Positions 12,326-22,464 of a stretch of 64,000 bases of DNA are shown piece after piece (the stretch's first letter is position 1; every line of letters starts with the position of its first letter). This DNA is from Coprinus comatus. Taxonomy: Eukaryota > Basidiomycota > Agaricomycetes > Agaricales > Agaricaceae. The notes beneath the pieces were generated by a model. It worked only from the letters and a program-made list of their open reading frames with translations, was not told where the DNA came from and did no database searches. Position numbers and translations under genes: made by a program. The stretch is from assembly GCA_034638255.1 (NCBI GenBank), contig JAWPGT010000004.1, positions 806,001 to 870,000 of the forward strand, written 5' to 3'.

Positions 12326-13970
12326 ATGAAGTTCATCAACGCCATTTTCGTTCTTTCTGCCATTCTCGCTGGAGGAGGTGTCAGTGCTAGGCCAGTTATT
12401 AACATAAGGAGAGATGTTGATGCTAGTTTGGTACCTGAATTTGGACTTGCGTCTGGTTTAAATCCTACTGGTACTGGTGATTGTGATGGGATTAGGAATG
12501 CAGCTGGTCAAGTTGTTAAGATTCCTTGTTCTTGTCCACCAGATCGTGCTACATTCTTACGCGTGAGTTTTCTTTCTTTTTTTCCCCTCCCTTTTTCCTA
12601 TTAATATACTAATAAATTGGGGACATTTGACAGTCTTTGAATGATAATGTCAATGCGGGAAGAGCAGTTAATAACCCAGGAGTATCAGTATCATTCCCAA
12701 CCGGTAATTCGAAAGAAGATAAATTAACAAGAATGCAAGCTGCTCTTGTTACACTTCAGAATTTGAATGGACCAGGTGTTGGTTGTCCAGCAGCTTCTAC
12801 GACTTTCCTCGCACAACAGAAAGCTATTCAAGATGGAACTGATTCTGCCCCTTCACCTCCTGCAGTACCTGCACCTGCACCTGCACCCGCGGTACTTGTC
12901 AATACTCCTGCTTCCACTGCGAATAACAACAATAATGGAGGTGGAGGGGTTGATGTCAGTTTGGTACCGGAATTTGGACTTGCTTCTGGTTTGAATCCAA
13001 CTGGAACTGGCGATTGTGATGGAATTAGGAATGCGGCTGGGCAAGTCGTCAAGATTCCTTGTTCTTGTCCACCGGATCGTAATACCTTCATTCGTGTAAG
13101 TCACCATCCCTCTCTGCTGTCATTTATTATTTTTCTAACGTGTAGTCTAATCAATAGTCCCTGAATGAAAACGCCAAAGCTGGAAAAGCTGTCAATAATC
13201 CAGGAATATCAGTGTCATTCCCAACTGGTAATTCAAAAGGAGACAAATTAACAAGAATGCAAGCTGCTCTTATTACTCTTCAAAATTTGAATGGACCAGG
13301 CGTTGGCTGTCCAGCTGCTTCAACCACATTCCTCTCACAGCAAAAAGCTATTCAAGATGGTAACGATTCTCCCGTGTCTGTACCCGCGCCAGCAGTGCCT
13401 GTCAACAATACCCCTGTACTAGTACCAGCATCCGCACCGGCAGCGCCTCCCAATAATAATGGAGGGGTTGACCCCGCATTAGTACCTGACCTTGGACATC
13501 CGTCAGGTCTCAACCCTACTGGTACAGGAGATTGTGATGGAATTACGAATTCAGCTGGAAAGGTTGTTAAGATCCCTTGTTCTTGCCCACCAGACAGAAA
13601 TTCGTTCATTCAGGTTAGTTTTTCGTGTACTGTGTTTCAAAGAAAAATAGCGATTGACTTTGACTTGACTGGTCGATTGTTTGTATTTCAATAGTCCCTG
13701 AATAAGAATGTTGCCGCAGGGTTCGCGGTGAACAATCCTGGGGTTAAAGTTTCATTCCCTACTGACAACTCCAATGCTTCAAAGGCTACACGGATCCAGG
13801 CAGCTCTTGTTACATTACAAAACTTGCAAGGACCGGGTGTTGGCTGCCCAGCTGCTTCGACTACATTACTTGTGAGTTTTTTTTTTTGCCGGTCACACAA
13901 ATTAAAGTCAATATGGGATTAATGGCAAACCGGGGGTTTTTAGGCCCAGCTCCAGGCTGTTCAAGAATGA
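12326..13970 (+). CDS. Secreted protein with three CPPDR repeats
   Basis: Five exons (12326-12562, 12634-13095, 13158-13613, 13695-13871, 13944-13970) join at phase-0 introns to 452 residues. A signal peptide (about residues 1-21, ending GVSARP) is followed by three copies of a domain of about 100 residues. Each copy reads LVPxxG, GLNPTGTGDCDGI, KIPCSCPPDR, SLNxN, AVNNPG, TLQN and GPGVGCPAAST. Pro/Ala/Val/Asn-rich linkers separate them. Each domain carries four Cys, suggesting disulfides. The domain resembles unnamed secreted proteins common in basidiomycetes; I know no function. An intron sits at the same phase-0 site after CPPDRxxF in all three copies, so the array arose by duplication of exon-intron units. 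The last copy has an extra intron near its end. It is probably a wall or extracellular protein. Confidence 0.88.
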
Positions 13971-14307
13971 GGAAAAAAGGGACGGTTAAGCTTCTATTTA
14001 CTTATGTATAGGATCTTTCATGTTGTCATTATATATATATCATTGAGAAGGGATCTATTCATACTACTTGAATTAAGATTAACAACCGTGAGAATGAATA
14101 TCTCCAGACAATTCGAGAGATGTATAGCCATAGCCATCGGCGGTGAAACGGTACCCGTCGACTTGTACATTTCTCAGATACTCGAATGTCCGAACAATGG
14201 AATGGAGACGCGGAGTGATATATGGGATAGATAACATTCAAATCGTGTTTTACCTGGTGCAAATAAAGTCAAAACATAATCCCATAACATGAAAGGATGG
14301 AGAAGAA

Positions 14308-14400
14308 TCAGAAGGCTAGGTAAAATAGATTGTCGGCATGCTTGGACAGCGGGGTCTTAAGCCGCTTCTTGGAAACACGGACCATAGCAATAATCATCAT
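14308..14400 (-). ncRNA. snR18: U18-like C/D box snoRNA, copy A
   Basis: The minus strand has C box ATGATGA (14400-14394) and D box CTGA (14311-14308). Between them lies TGGTCCGTGTTTCC (14384-14371), of which 13 bases are complementary to the conserved large-subunit rRNA stretch GAAACACGGACCAAG. That guide is the hallmark of U18 (snR18 in yeast, which directs 2'-O-methylation of adjacent nucleotides in 25S). A GCGG/CCGC stem with a CTTAAGACC-type loop follows. The copy sits in an intron, 54 nt upstream of the acceptor. Copy B has the same C-to-D length of 93 nt. The D' box next to the guide is not canonical. Confidence 0.75.
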
Positions 14401-14562
14401 ATCGACAAAGAAGTAGGAAAGAGTAAAAATGTTGTAATTCGGATGCTTACCTTTAGAGATCGCCTGTGATATTCGCGTAAAATGGAGCAATAAACCTGCG
14501 AAAAAGAAGTCTTAGTTCGATGATCATCAAACCAGTTGGGGTTATAAACAATAAAATGAAGG

Positions 14563-14655
14563 TCAGAGGGCTTGGTAAAAAAAAGGTGTCTGCATGATGG
14601 AGCGCGGGGTCTTAAGCCGCTACTAGGAAACACGGACCAAAGCATAATTCATCAG
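14563..14655 (-). ncRNA. snR18: U18-like C/D box snoRNA, copy B
   Basis: The minus strand has C box CTGATGA (14655-14649), the guide TTGGTCCGTGTTTC (14 bases complementary to 25S/28S rRNA) at about 14640-14627, the same GCGGCTTAAGACCCCGC stem-loop as copy A, and D box CTGA (14566-14563). The C-to-D distance is 93 nt, as in copy A. The guide lies just downstream of the C box, as in animal U18. It is in the upstream intron of the host gene, with the D box 67 nt before the acceptor. The two copies are near-identical only in guide and stem-loop, which argues for selection on those parts. Confidence 0.77.
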
Positions 14656-14795
14656 GAAAAAAATCTCAGAGAAATACTCACCCGGAAACTTAAGATGTAA
14701 ACTGTGTGAGAGATAAAAAGCAGACGAAGTATGAGATGGAGGATTTTGAAAATTTGTGTTGAAAAAGATCGTGTGACCAAGCACGTGACTATGAC

Positions 14796-14809
14796 CTATA
14801 TATATATTT
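14796..14809 (-). promoter_or_regulatory. TATA box of the snoRNA host gene
   Basis: TAAATATATATATA on the minus strand, about 30-40 nt before the pyrimidine-rich first exon. Confidence 0.5.
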
Positions 14810-14814
14810 ATCCA

Positions 14815-15785
14815 GATGTTACATTCGTCTGATATTCGTCTTCCTGAAATCCTTTGAGAATTCCAAACCCTTCCGAGTTGAAATCCTACAACCTGAGATA
14901 GGGTAAACTGTCTAGTGATCTCAAAACTCCAGAAACCTGAAACCGTCGTCGGCACACTCCGAACACAATTCACCAAAATCCATCTCCCGCGAAATGGACC
15001 CTGAATTTGATGCGACGACCACTCGCACTCACTGTACGGCTCTGTACGGTGATTGTAAGGTCTTAATAAAAAATTTGAACGTCTTCCCAAGGATCCAAGG
15101 CACATTCTTCGAACCCTTGAGACCCTTCACAACTACAGGAACGTAACTGTTTCAAAATTGCATGTAGTATGTATGTAGTATTATGCGACATCCTTACAAA
15201 CCGTTGCTTCTATCTTGCACTACCTTACTGTCGGTTGCAGGAGTACTACTTGAGGTAGGTAAATATAAGCATTTGGTATGTGTTTCTTAACTGCCTTCCA
15301 TTATTGCACAGTTTTACACTATCAACTACTACATCGGCATGATGGTAACTTAAAAGTACATACTATCCCGCCTGGCTTGGCGAATTTTGCGTTCTTCATC
15401 TGCAATCGCTTGGGGAAACTTCTATGCGACAAAGCATTCATATTTTTGCTTCTATTACTGGTCATAGGAATGTGACATCTAGGCTCCCCGTCCTTTGGAA
15501 CAAGTTTTATAACAAGAACCAGTTCTGCGATCCAAGCTTACGGACTCGACTGATTAATGTGTCATTGATTCATTCTTTGGATCATAGCAAGCAAGCTTGT
15601 AGGCCCCTGTCCAGATTTTACTTGATGAACATGTGACCACACACAGAGATGTTCGCCATTTTCATCAATCTGTTAGTGTATGTGGGATAATAACCCGGAA
15701 ATACGTCATTCTCACTAATCAGATCCTCAATAGCTTTCTTCCTTCCACGTCTTTTATAACCTCGAAAGACTTGATTCAGATAAAA
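14815..15785. other. Intergenic between divergent snoRNA host and quinone oxidoreductase
   Basis: This is the upstream region for both flanking genes. A 160-codon minus-strand frame (15105-14623) runs through the TATA box, first exon and snoRNA copy B and is therefore not believable as a protein. Nothing else recognisable was found. Confidence 0.5.
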
Positions 15786-17358
15786 ATGCGCGCTGTTCTC
15801 GTAAAAGATGCCGCTGGACCAGCAGATAATCTTTATATCGGCGAAGCACCTAAACCACAAATACGTCCACTAGAAGTATTAGTTCAGGTGCGACATCTAT
15901 CATTGACGTACTACATGCAACAGCCTAGGGTGTAATCTTTCAAACTGGCTCATAATTTTTACAATCACACAGGTCAAAGCCTTTGGAGTGAATAGATTGG
16001 ACATTATGCAACGAATGGGTAGATATCCAGCTCCTCCAGGTTCATCTACAATACTTGGCGTCGAATTTTCCGGCATAATCTCCGAGATTGGCTCAGAAGT
16101 AATGGATTGGTCTGTTGGAGATCAAGTACTGGGATTGGCAGGTGGAGTAAGTGGCAGCCATTTCCTGAATAAAGCCCATAGTCAGGGTCTAAAACCGTAA
16201 CTATAGGGCGCTTATGCAGAATTTATCGCCGTTGCATGCACGCATATCATCAAGAAACCCGGCTCCATGGCATGGGCAGAAGCAGCTAGCATTCCAGAGG
16301 TGTTTCTCACCGGTATATTTTCTAGCGGTTTGACCGTAGGAATTATTTGTTTGACCCCCGTTGAATTCTTAGCATATCAAGCTCTAGTGTTGATTGGGAT
16401 GATGCGCCAAGGTGAAGATATTGATATTCTCATTCATGCTGGTGCATCAGGTGTAGGTTTAGCGGCTACTCAGTTGGCGCGTTTTCTCGGAGCGTGAGTG
16501 CACCCTTTGAAAGTTAAGTGAGTCATTAAAAACCCAGACTTAAATACCCATTCACAGAAAAACTATTATAGCAACAACTTCGACGCAAGAGAAAATTGAT
16601 TGGTTATTAAAGATGGATAACGGCCCGACTCATGTTGCTAACTATAAGACTGAAAATTTCGCTGAAGTAGTCAAGACGGTCACAAACGGTAAAGGTGTTG
16701 ATGTCGTAATCGACTTTGTGGGTCAAACCCACTTCAACAAGAATTTAGAATCACTTGCTCTAGATGGCAGAATGACAATCCTGGCACTCTTGAGTGGTAA
16801 GGATAATCCCGATCCCTAAGATCCGAATCACCAGGTACCACTATCAAATAACTAAAAAAAAACTACAGGTCCTGTCGTGGATAATGCCAATCTTGCACCA
16901 CTTTTGTACAAACGACTTCGCATTGAGGGTTCTACTCTGCGCTCACGCACGGTTACATATCAAGCTGATTTGATACAACGGTGAATGTTCTTCCTTGTCT
17001 TAGAAACATATCTACGAGACACTGAAACACTCTACTTCTATGCAGCTTCTCTTCTAATGTCTTTGGGCACATTTCCGGACAGGATGGCAATGCTGAGATA
17101 AAGACTTATATTCACAAGGTATTTTGATTCATATTGTCACATTGAACATTTACAACTAATGGCTTGTACTTGTCTTGTGCATATATAACTAAATTAAACT
17201 CCACGCACTTTCTTAGGTATACCCTTGGGATAAGATCCAAGAAGCACACAAAGATATGGAAGCCAATAATAACATGTAAGCATTCTTACCATCTGTTTCA
17301 TGTAGTCCTTCTTAAACAATTCTACAACAGTGGAAAAATCGTCGTCGAGATTGTCTAA
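15786..17358 (+). CDS. Zinc-type quinone oxidoreductase (PIG3-like MDR family)
   Basis: Nine exons (15786-15887, 15973-16146, 16207-16312, 16373-16493, 16558-16796, 16869-16980, 17046-17118, 17217-17275, 17331-17358) sum to 337 residues with every splice phase consistent. The GroES-like N-terminus contains VKAFGVNRLDIMQRMGRYP and PG, followed by LGVEFSG. The Rossmann fold has the AGASGVGLAATQLAR cofactor loop (about residues 152-166), and DVVIDFVG follows. The family (NADPH:quinone reductase, TP53I3/PIG3) reduces quinones or related carbonyls and lacks catalytic zinc despite the superfamily name. It is probably cytosolic. The substrate is unknown. Confidence 0.92.
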
Positions 17359-20300
17359 CAACGCCAACACGACAACAACAATTGTCGTTCCTGGGAGGTT
17401 GATGCAAGATGTTGATATGTAATATGGTATGATGAAGCCTGTGTTCGCGGTTGGCTATAGTATGGAAAAAAATTCTATTTATATTCCCTCTGGCTCCGAC
17501 GGCCGCCTAGTATAACCATGACCTGTGCTTTGAGAGGATAGTTATATACATAAGTTATGAATCCATGCGGTTATCATGAAAGTTCGGCCTTTTTGACACC
17601 CTAGTAGGAGAAAAATACAATCAAGGGACTCGGAGGGGATCTCCCTTGATACCGTAAGTATATACATGATGTCGGATTTAATAGATTACTTGTCCGGTTT
17701 CGTGTACTATATGTGATGTGGCAATGACTACGACATACCACACTGAATGATTATGTGACGACTCGAATTTGTCTTGATCCTGTCCGAGTAATTGTATATT
17801 GGATCCCTTATTTTTTTTACGCCCGCTTCTGTGGTCACCAGTGCTCGTAAAACCAAAATACCACTAAGTAGTACTTAATATCCATCCGCCACACATCCAA
17901 TGATAGCCTGGGCATAACTTATCAAAAAAGGAAAGTACCGGTGTCATGGAAGCAACAGTTATCACAATATATCCACGCTTCGTACGACTCGGACTCGGGG
18001 ATTCGGGCTATGTAAGATATAACTTATGGGCTAGTACGGGGTATGGGCTATGGGGGTACTTAAGATGGCTTGAGATATACCAAATAATATAATACTATAA
18101 TAATAGTAATATATACCAGTTCGAGACGTCATTCAATATTCTATATACAGTCAATCAACGGCCAATGGGACAGTTGCCTCGGAGAAATACTTAATGTTGC
18201 TTAAAAATATGAAAAATATATGAAAATATTGCTTTGGTTTGTGGCTATTGCGTTGACTGAGTTCTAGTCTATCGAAATTACTTGAGGGAGCAAGTTTTTA
18301 CAATCTATAAGGTCAGTGTTATCGCAATCTACACCAGCCAATTGGGACAGTCACGCTATAGTGTCTAAAAACACCAGGCCAGTATATATGCATATATTTA
18401 TCTGATATAGATGATATAATACATATAATTCACAGTGGCGGGAGTAACAGAAGGGGTTTTAGTAGAAAACCTGGATTTTTTTGGACATAAACTGACGTTC
18501 GTAGTAGCAGGAAGCAACATAAACACTCCATATTTAAAGTGTAGATAGGCCTATATATAAGAAAGATATTGTACTAAAGTCCGAGGTCAAGAAATGTGGT
18601 AGAACTCTAAAAAATTCATTTGTCCTATTGGCTGGTGGTGTACCATCGGCCGGTGATTGACTGTAGTTACTTTGGCTTGTGTCATCCTATATAGTATTGA
18701 TCGATCAAAAAAACATTGTCATCTTTCGTTCCTTAAAATTCTTTATTCGTGCGGTTTCCCCGGAGGATCTTGGTTTTATATCTTAGAACCCAAGTGGCCA
18801 ATCCTATTCTTTTTTCAAGCTGTTTTCGGTCCCGAGGATCAGCGTCCGGTGTTCGGTGCAGTAGTATACCGTTGACTGGTAATCAAACATCACTAATCAA
18901 TATATCTACATCATTTAGTTATCATGTTCATTGTTCCAAAACGTTCAGGGTTTGTGTAACATCGTAAGTTGAGACTGCAACTGTGACTCCTTGAATTGTT
19001 GAACGACAAACGATTGAATGTTGAAGGTTTTCGGAAAGTCGGACTTTATAATAACCGCTGTCATCATGATCCTTAGAATCTAGGAGTATGATTATTTACG
19101 AACCAGTTGTGGTTATAAGTCAGATGACAGTCAGATATAAATGAATACGAACTGGATTGAAACTGGTAACCTGGTTGATCAAAGATAAGGACGAGTTTGT
19201 GAATTGATAAATAAATTCATGGTACACAATCTAGGGTACTATTATACTAAGGCTTGTAGGGTGAACTTGACTTTCAAGGTCACTATACCCTGAACGGTAA
19301 CCTAGTAGAACATCATTGAACCTAAAAGTTCTGATACCACGGTCATTCAGCGTCTTGGGTCTTGGATGTCTTGGGTATTGATATATTGAGGACATCTGAA
19401 GCCGTCAACTGTTTTTTTTTTGATCGAGTACAATATAGTACCAACATAACATGTATCGACATATTGATGAGGCCAAGTTAAGGTCTAGACATATCTATAT
19501 GATGGTCAGGAACAGCCCGTATACCAGTACAAAGGATTTATTTATTTATTATTGTATGAACAAGAATGCCATCATCTTCGATTTCATGGGTGGGAATGAC
19601 GTTAACTTTGACAAGCTGTAGTTGTCTATAAAGAATCGATCAATTGTGAGACTTCGACTTCTTCATTTCGTTAGTTGGTACCTTAACGTTTAGCAAGGAC
19701 CTTATATTCCGAGTTTATATTGTTCAAGAGGTTTACACATGCCACCTATGGGCATGGCATCACACCGTAGAGAAGTCATATGCAACCGGAATACAAAGAC
19801 TTATTGATTATTTTTGTATTCTTCAGGTGTTGTACTTACTTCCGGTTCACTTCCGAAGTTCTGTCACTAGTTCCCGGTCCTCTGGAAGTTGGAGTGGGTA
19901 CCTCAAGGAGTCAGCCTCCGGGATACAAGTCAAACCTGACATGAATGACAGAGACATTGAAGACAGGACAAGCCGCGATTCAGTCGTGTGAGCATAATCT
20001 AATTCTAGAAGTCAGTGACTTGTCTAGCCTTTTCCAATAGTAAATAGAACAAGGGAGTCGGGACTTCGATTCGGAACCAGTACTCAGATGTGCCTTAAGG
20101 TCATAAGAATGGCTGGAGTTGGATTCTAGGCTCAGTGAAACGATTGTCGATAAGTGTACAAGCGTCACGGTTATTCTTTTTCTTGGGCAAGTATGTTCGA
20201 ATTCACTCATTACATGGATGCCGAGGATTCCTGGCAGACAGATGATAGCATGATGACAGTACCAATATTGAGATTGTAATCCTAGATAACACAAGTTATG

Positions 20301-22365
20301 CATATATGCATTCATATGTCGTGTAGTAGTACCTGGGTTACTTGCGGACCATAGACTCGGAATCCGGTGGGTGGGTATCATTCTAACATTTATTTTATTT
20401 TGTTTGAAGTAGTATACACCACTACAAGGCTAAATTGGTGAAACAAAACCAGGATTTTGATGTATACCCCCCTCGGTGTCGGATCTGATTATTTCACGCT
20501 TATGGATAGAATATTCTGTCTAGTGCCTGCTTTCAACCAACATGCAATAAAGATACGATGGACAAGGATTAGAACTTGGGCGGGTCAAAAAAGCCAAACC
20601 GATGGGTTAGGGATTTGAAGTTTAAAAATGGCGGTGATAGGATATGAATGTTCTATCCAGGCATCATAACGTGGATAGCACGGGGCCGCACAGTGTACAA
20701 GATTTATTTTAAAAAAGAACAAAGACATACTAAGCGGAATTGTTATTGCGAAGCATAAGAACGAGGTTTAAGGGTTTCGGTATCTTGATCATACTTTGGA
20801 GAAGTCGCGAAGTTTTTGGTAGCCTTGAAAAAGATCATGATGCATGATATCTGCCACCCAAAATACCCAGAAATAGACATGGCGCCTTTGTAATCCCTCT
20901 CTCATCGGCCAGCTCATCCACGGTGACCCAGGCTAAAATTCATGAATCAAGAGTTGAGTTTCATCGGAGTTGTTGATGCTCAGGAAGGATAGCAAAACTG
21001 TTCGGACAGGGCAAACAACTTGGTGGTGCCCGAAGGTGTTTGAAACTTTGCAAACTGTGCGGGTCGGAGTTAGAGATAACGATTTTAAACAAGTGGCATG
21101 ATGAATGAGAAACGAAAGGGTGTGTGCGCAGTATAGTAAAGGTGATTTCTGTCATGATTTAGAAGCAGATAACGATTCTTATGTTGATGAATTGTAGAAG
21201 TTCGTTTTGCCTCGTGTATTGGGGAGGCCTTCTTCGGATCGTCGGTTAGCACGGACATTAGGAAAGCTTTGGGGATAATTTTCCATTAACAAGACGGAAG
21301 AATTATCGAGCGATGCCAAATACACCTAATGCTCATGTATTGTACAGGGTGGTATTAAAGAATTTTCCTCTTGAAATTGGACTAAAGTGGATCGATGGAG
21401 GCAATGAATGTCGAGTCAGCGTGACATAGCATGACTGTACAGATATGCAAGTCCGCCACTGACCACGTTAACAAAAGCCCATGGGTCTTAACAGCTTGCA
21501 GAGATAAATGTAAGTATACTTATGACGATCCAGTCTGATGCAGCACAGCATCAGTAGGGTCGATTCCGGCGCTGCTACCTATTGGGATAGTATTGCTCGT
21601 TTAGGCACTGGAGATCAATTGGTACTTACTTAGCACCGCTTCGTATGTGGGAAGGGTCGTCTGTAGCAGATATCTGCCTTGGGATATTCATCCGACGACG
21701 GTTTACGCCGCATAGCACATGATCTCGGGAAACTTGGTACAACGAGTGTCGAGCAACAAGAACAAATATGGAGCTACGGCAGGGATGAAATACCGAGAGC
21801 TCAGAGGCAGACTTGGTAGAGTACTGTGGTGCAAGGAAGCTGTAGAACGAGTCGAGTCATTCCGTTCGTGGCGGGGGCAGGTCCGAGCAGATTCCGAGCC
21901 GCTGCAATCCTGCTGAGATCCTAGTAGGATGTTGAAAGGCTGTGCTGGTGTACCTGGAGAGGATTGCGGGTAATTGCGGTGTTTTCAGGCAAAGCGACGT
22001 GGGCAGATGCCAAATTCGAAATTGATGGCTAACTCCATTTTCCATGAGGTTGAAACCCATCGTTGGGCGTCCAGTCGTTGCCGCATCACTATCAGATCTA
22101 TGACATGCCGTGTTCATTCGTGAGATTCACCATTACTCCCTTTTCGGCGGCTCCGTCTTGCGGTATATCCTTTTCGAGTCAATCAAGGCCATTTCATTCC
22201 TAACACAGACAACCTTGCCTAGAACTATAAAGCCAACTTGTATTTCTGCCATGACTTCTCATTATCTTCCCCAGCTACACAGCAACACTAGCAACACCTA
22301 GTCGCTATTCTAACAACATCCACGCACCTCCTATCCAACACATTCAACCCTCCACCTTATCCACT
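17359..22365. other. Gene-poor region, about 5 kb
   Basis: No frame here is long, spliced convincingly or similar to a family I recognise. The best open stretch (20381-19980, minus, 133 codons) has no domain, no signal and no good flanking splice sites. The DNA is AT-rich with TATA-like runs up to about 19.8 kb, then becomes more GC-balanced (about 20.9-22.1 kb). No long terminal repeats or transposase motifs were seen by eye. The last few hundred bases look like a promoter and leader: a TATA-like ctataaag near 22226 and an AC/CT-rich leader before the ATG at 22366. Confidence 0.45.
17620..17650. repeat. Perfect 9-bp inverted repeat (hairpin)
   Basis: ATCAAGGGA at 17620-17628 is the exact complement of TCCCTTGAT at 17642-17650, with a 13-nt loop. 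It lies about 260 bp past the quinone oxidoreductase stop. It could be an RNA hairpin or a chance palindrome. Confidence 0.5.
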
Positions 22366-22464
22366 ATGAGCAGCCAAGGAAACTCTGGTGTCAAGTCTGG
22401 CTCTGGCCAAGGTTCATCCACAGTTAAAGGAGGTGCTTCGTCAACTGGAGCAGTGTTTTTCTAA
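22366..22464 (+). CDS. Small Gly/Ser-rich ORF, possibly frame-disrupted
   Basis: An ATG at 22366 follows a TATA-like element and an AC/CT-rich leader of the kind seen before expressed genes in this window. The frame encodes 32 residues, almost all Ser, Gly, Gln, Val, Lys and Thr, and stops at 22464. Just after the stop another frame reads NTQYYQFAKQQLYGLPYY, which looks more protein-like than random sequence. Either the real protein is longer and a 1-2 base shift or an unusually short intron (a 44-nt GT...CAG candidate exists from 22453) intervenes, or this is noncoding. I do not recognise the family. Confidence 0.3.
   Translation: MSSQGNSGVKSGSGQGSSTVKGGASSTGAVFF

Larger units (their letters stand above)
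14200..14770 (-). ncRNA. Spliced host gene for two U18-like snoRNAs, 3' end not defined
   Basis: On the minus strand a TATA box (14809-14796) is followed by a pyrimidine-rich exon 1 (about 14770-14682) ending at GTGAGT, an exon 2 of 45 nt (14495-14451) flanked by TTCGCAG and GTAAGC, and an exon 3 beginning at 14253 after GCACCAG. The two introns (14681-14496 and 14450-14254) each contain one C/D box snoRNA. Exons 1 and 2 contain no ATG, and the first ATG in exon 3 opens only 52 codons. This is the layout of a noncoding snoRNA host gene. The transcription start is inferred from TATA spacing, and where exon 3 ends is not visible. Confidence 0.6.

Noticed and set aside
14623..15105. 160-codon minus-strand ORF upstream of the snoRNA host
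   Set aside because: It runs through the TATA box, untranslated exon 1, a splice donor and snoRNA copy B; no family motif.
19980..20381. 133-codon minus-strand ORF in the gene-poor block
   Set aside because: No domain, signal or splice support; length is within chance expectation for a long noncoding region.
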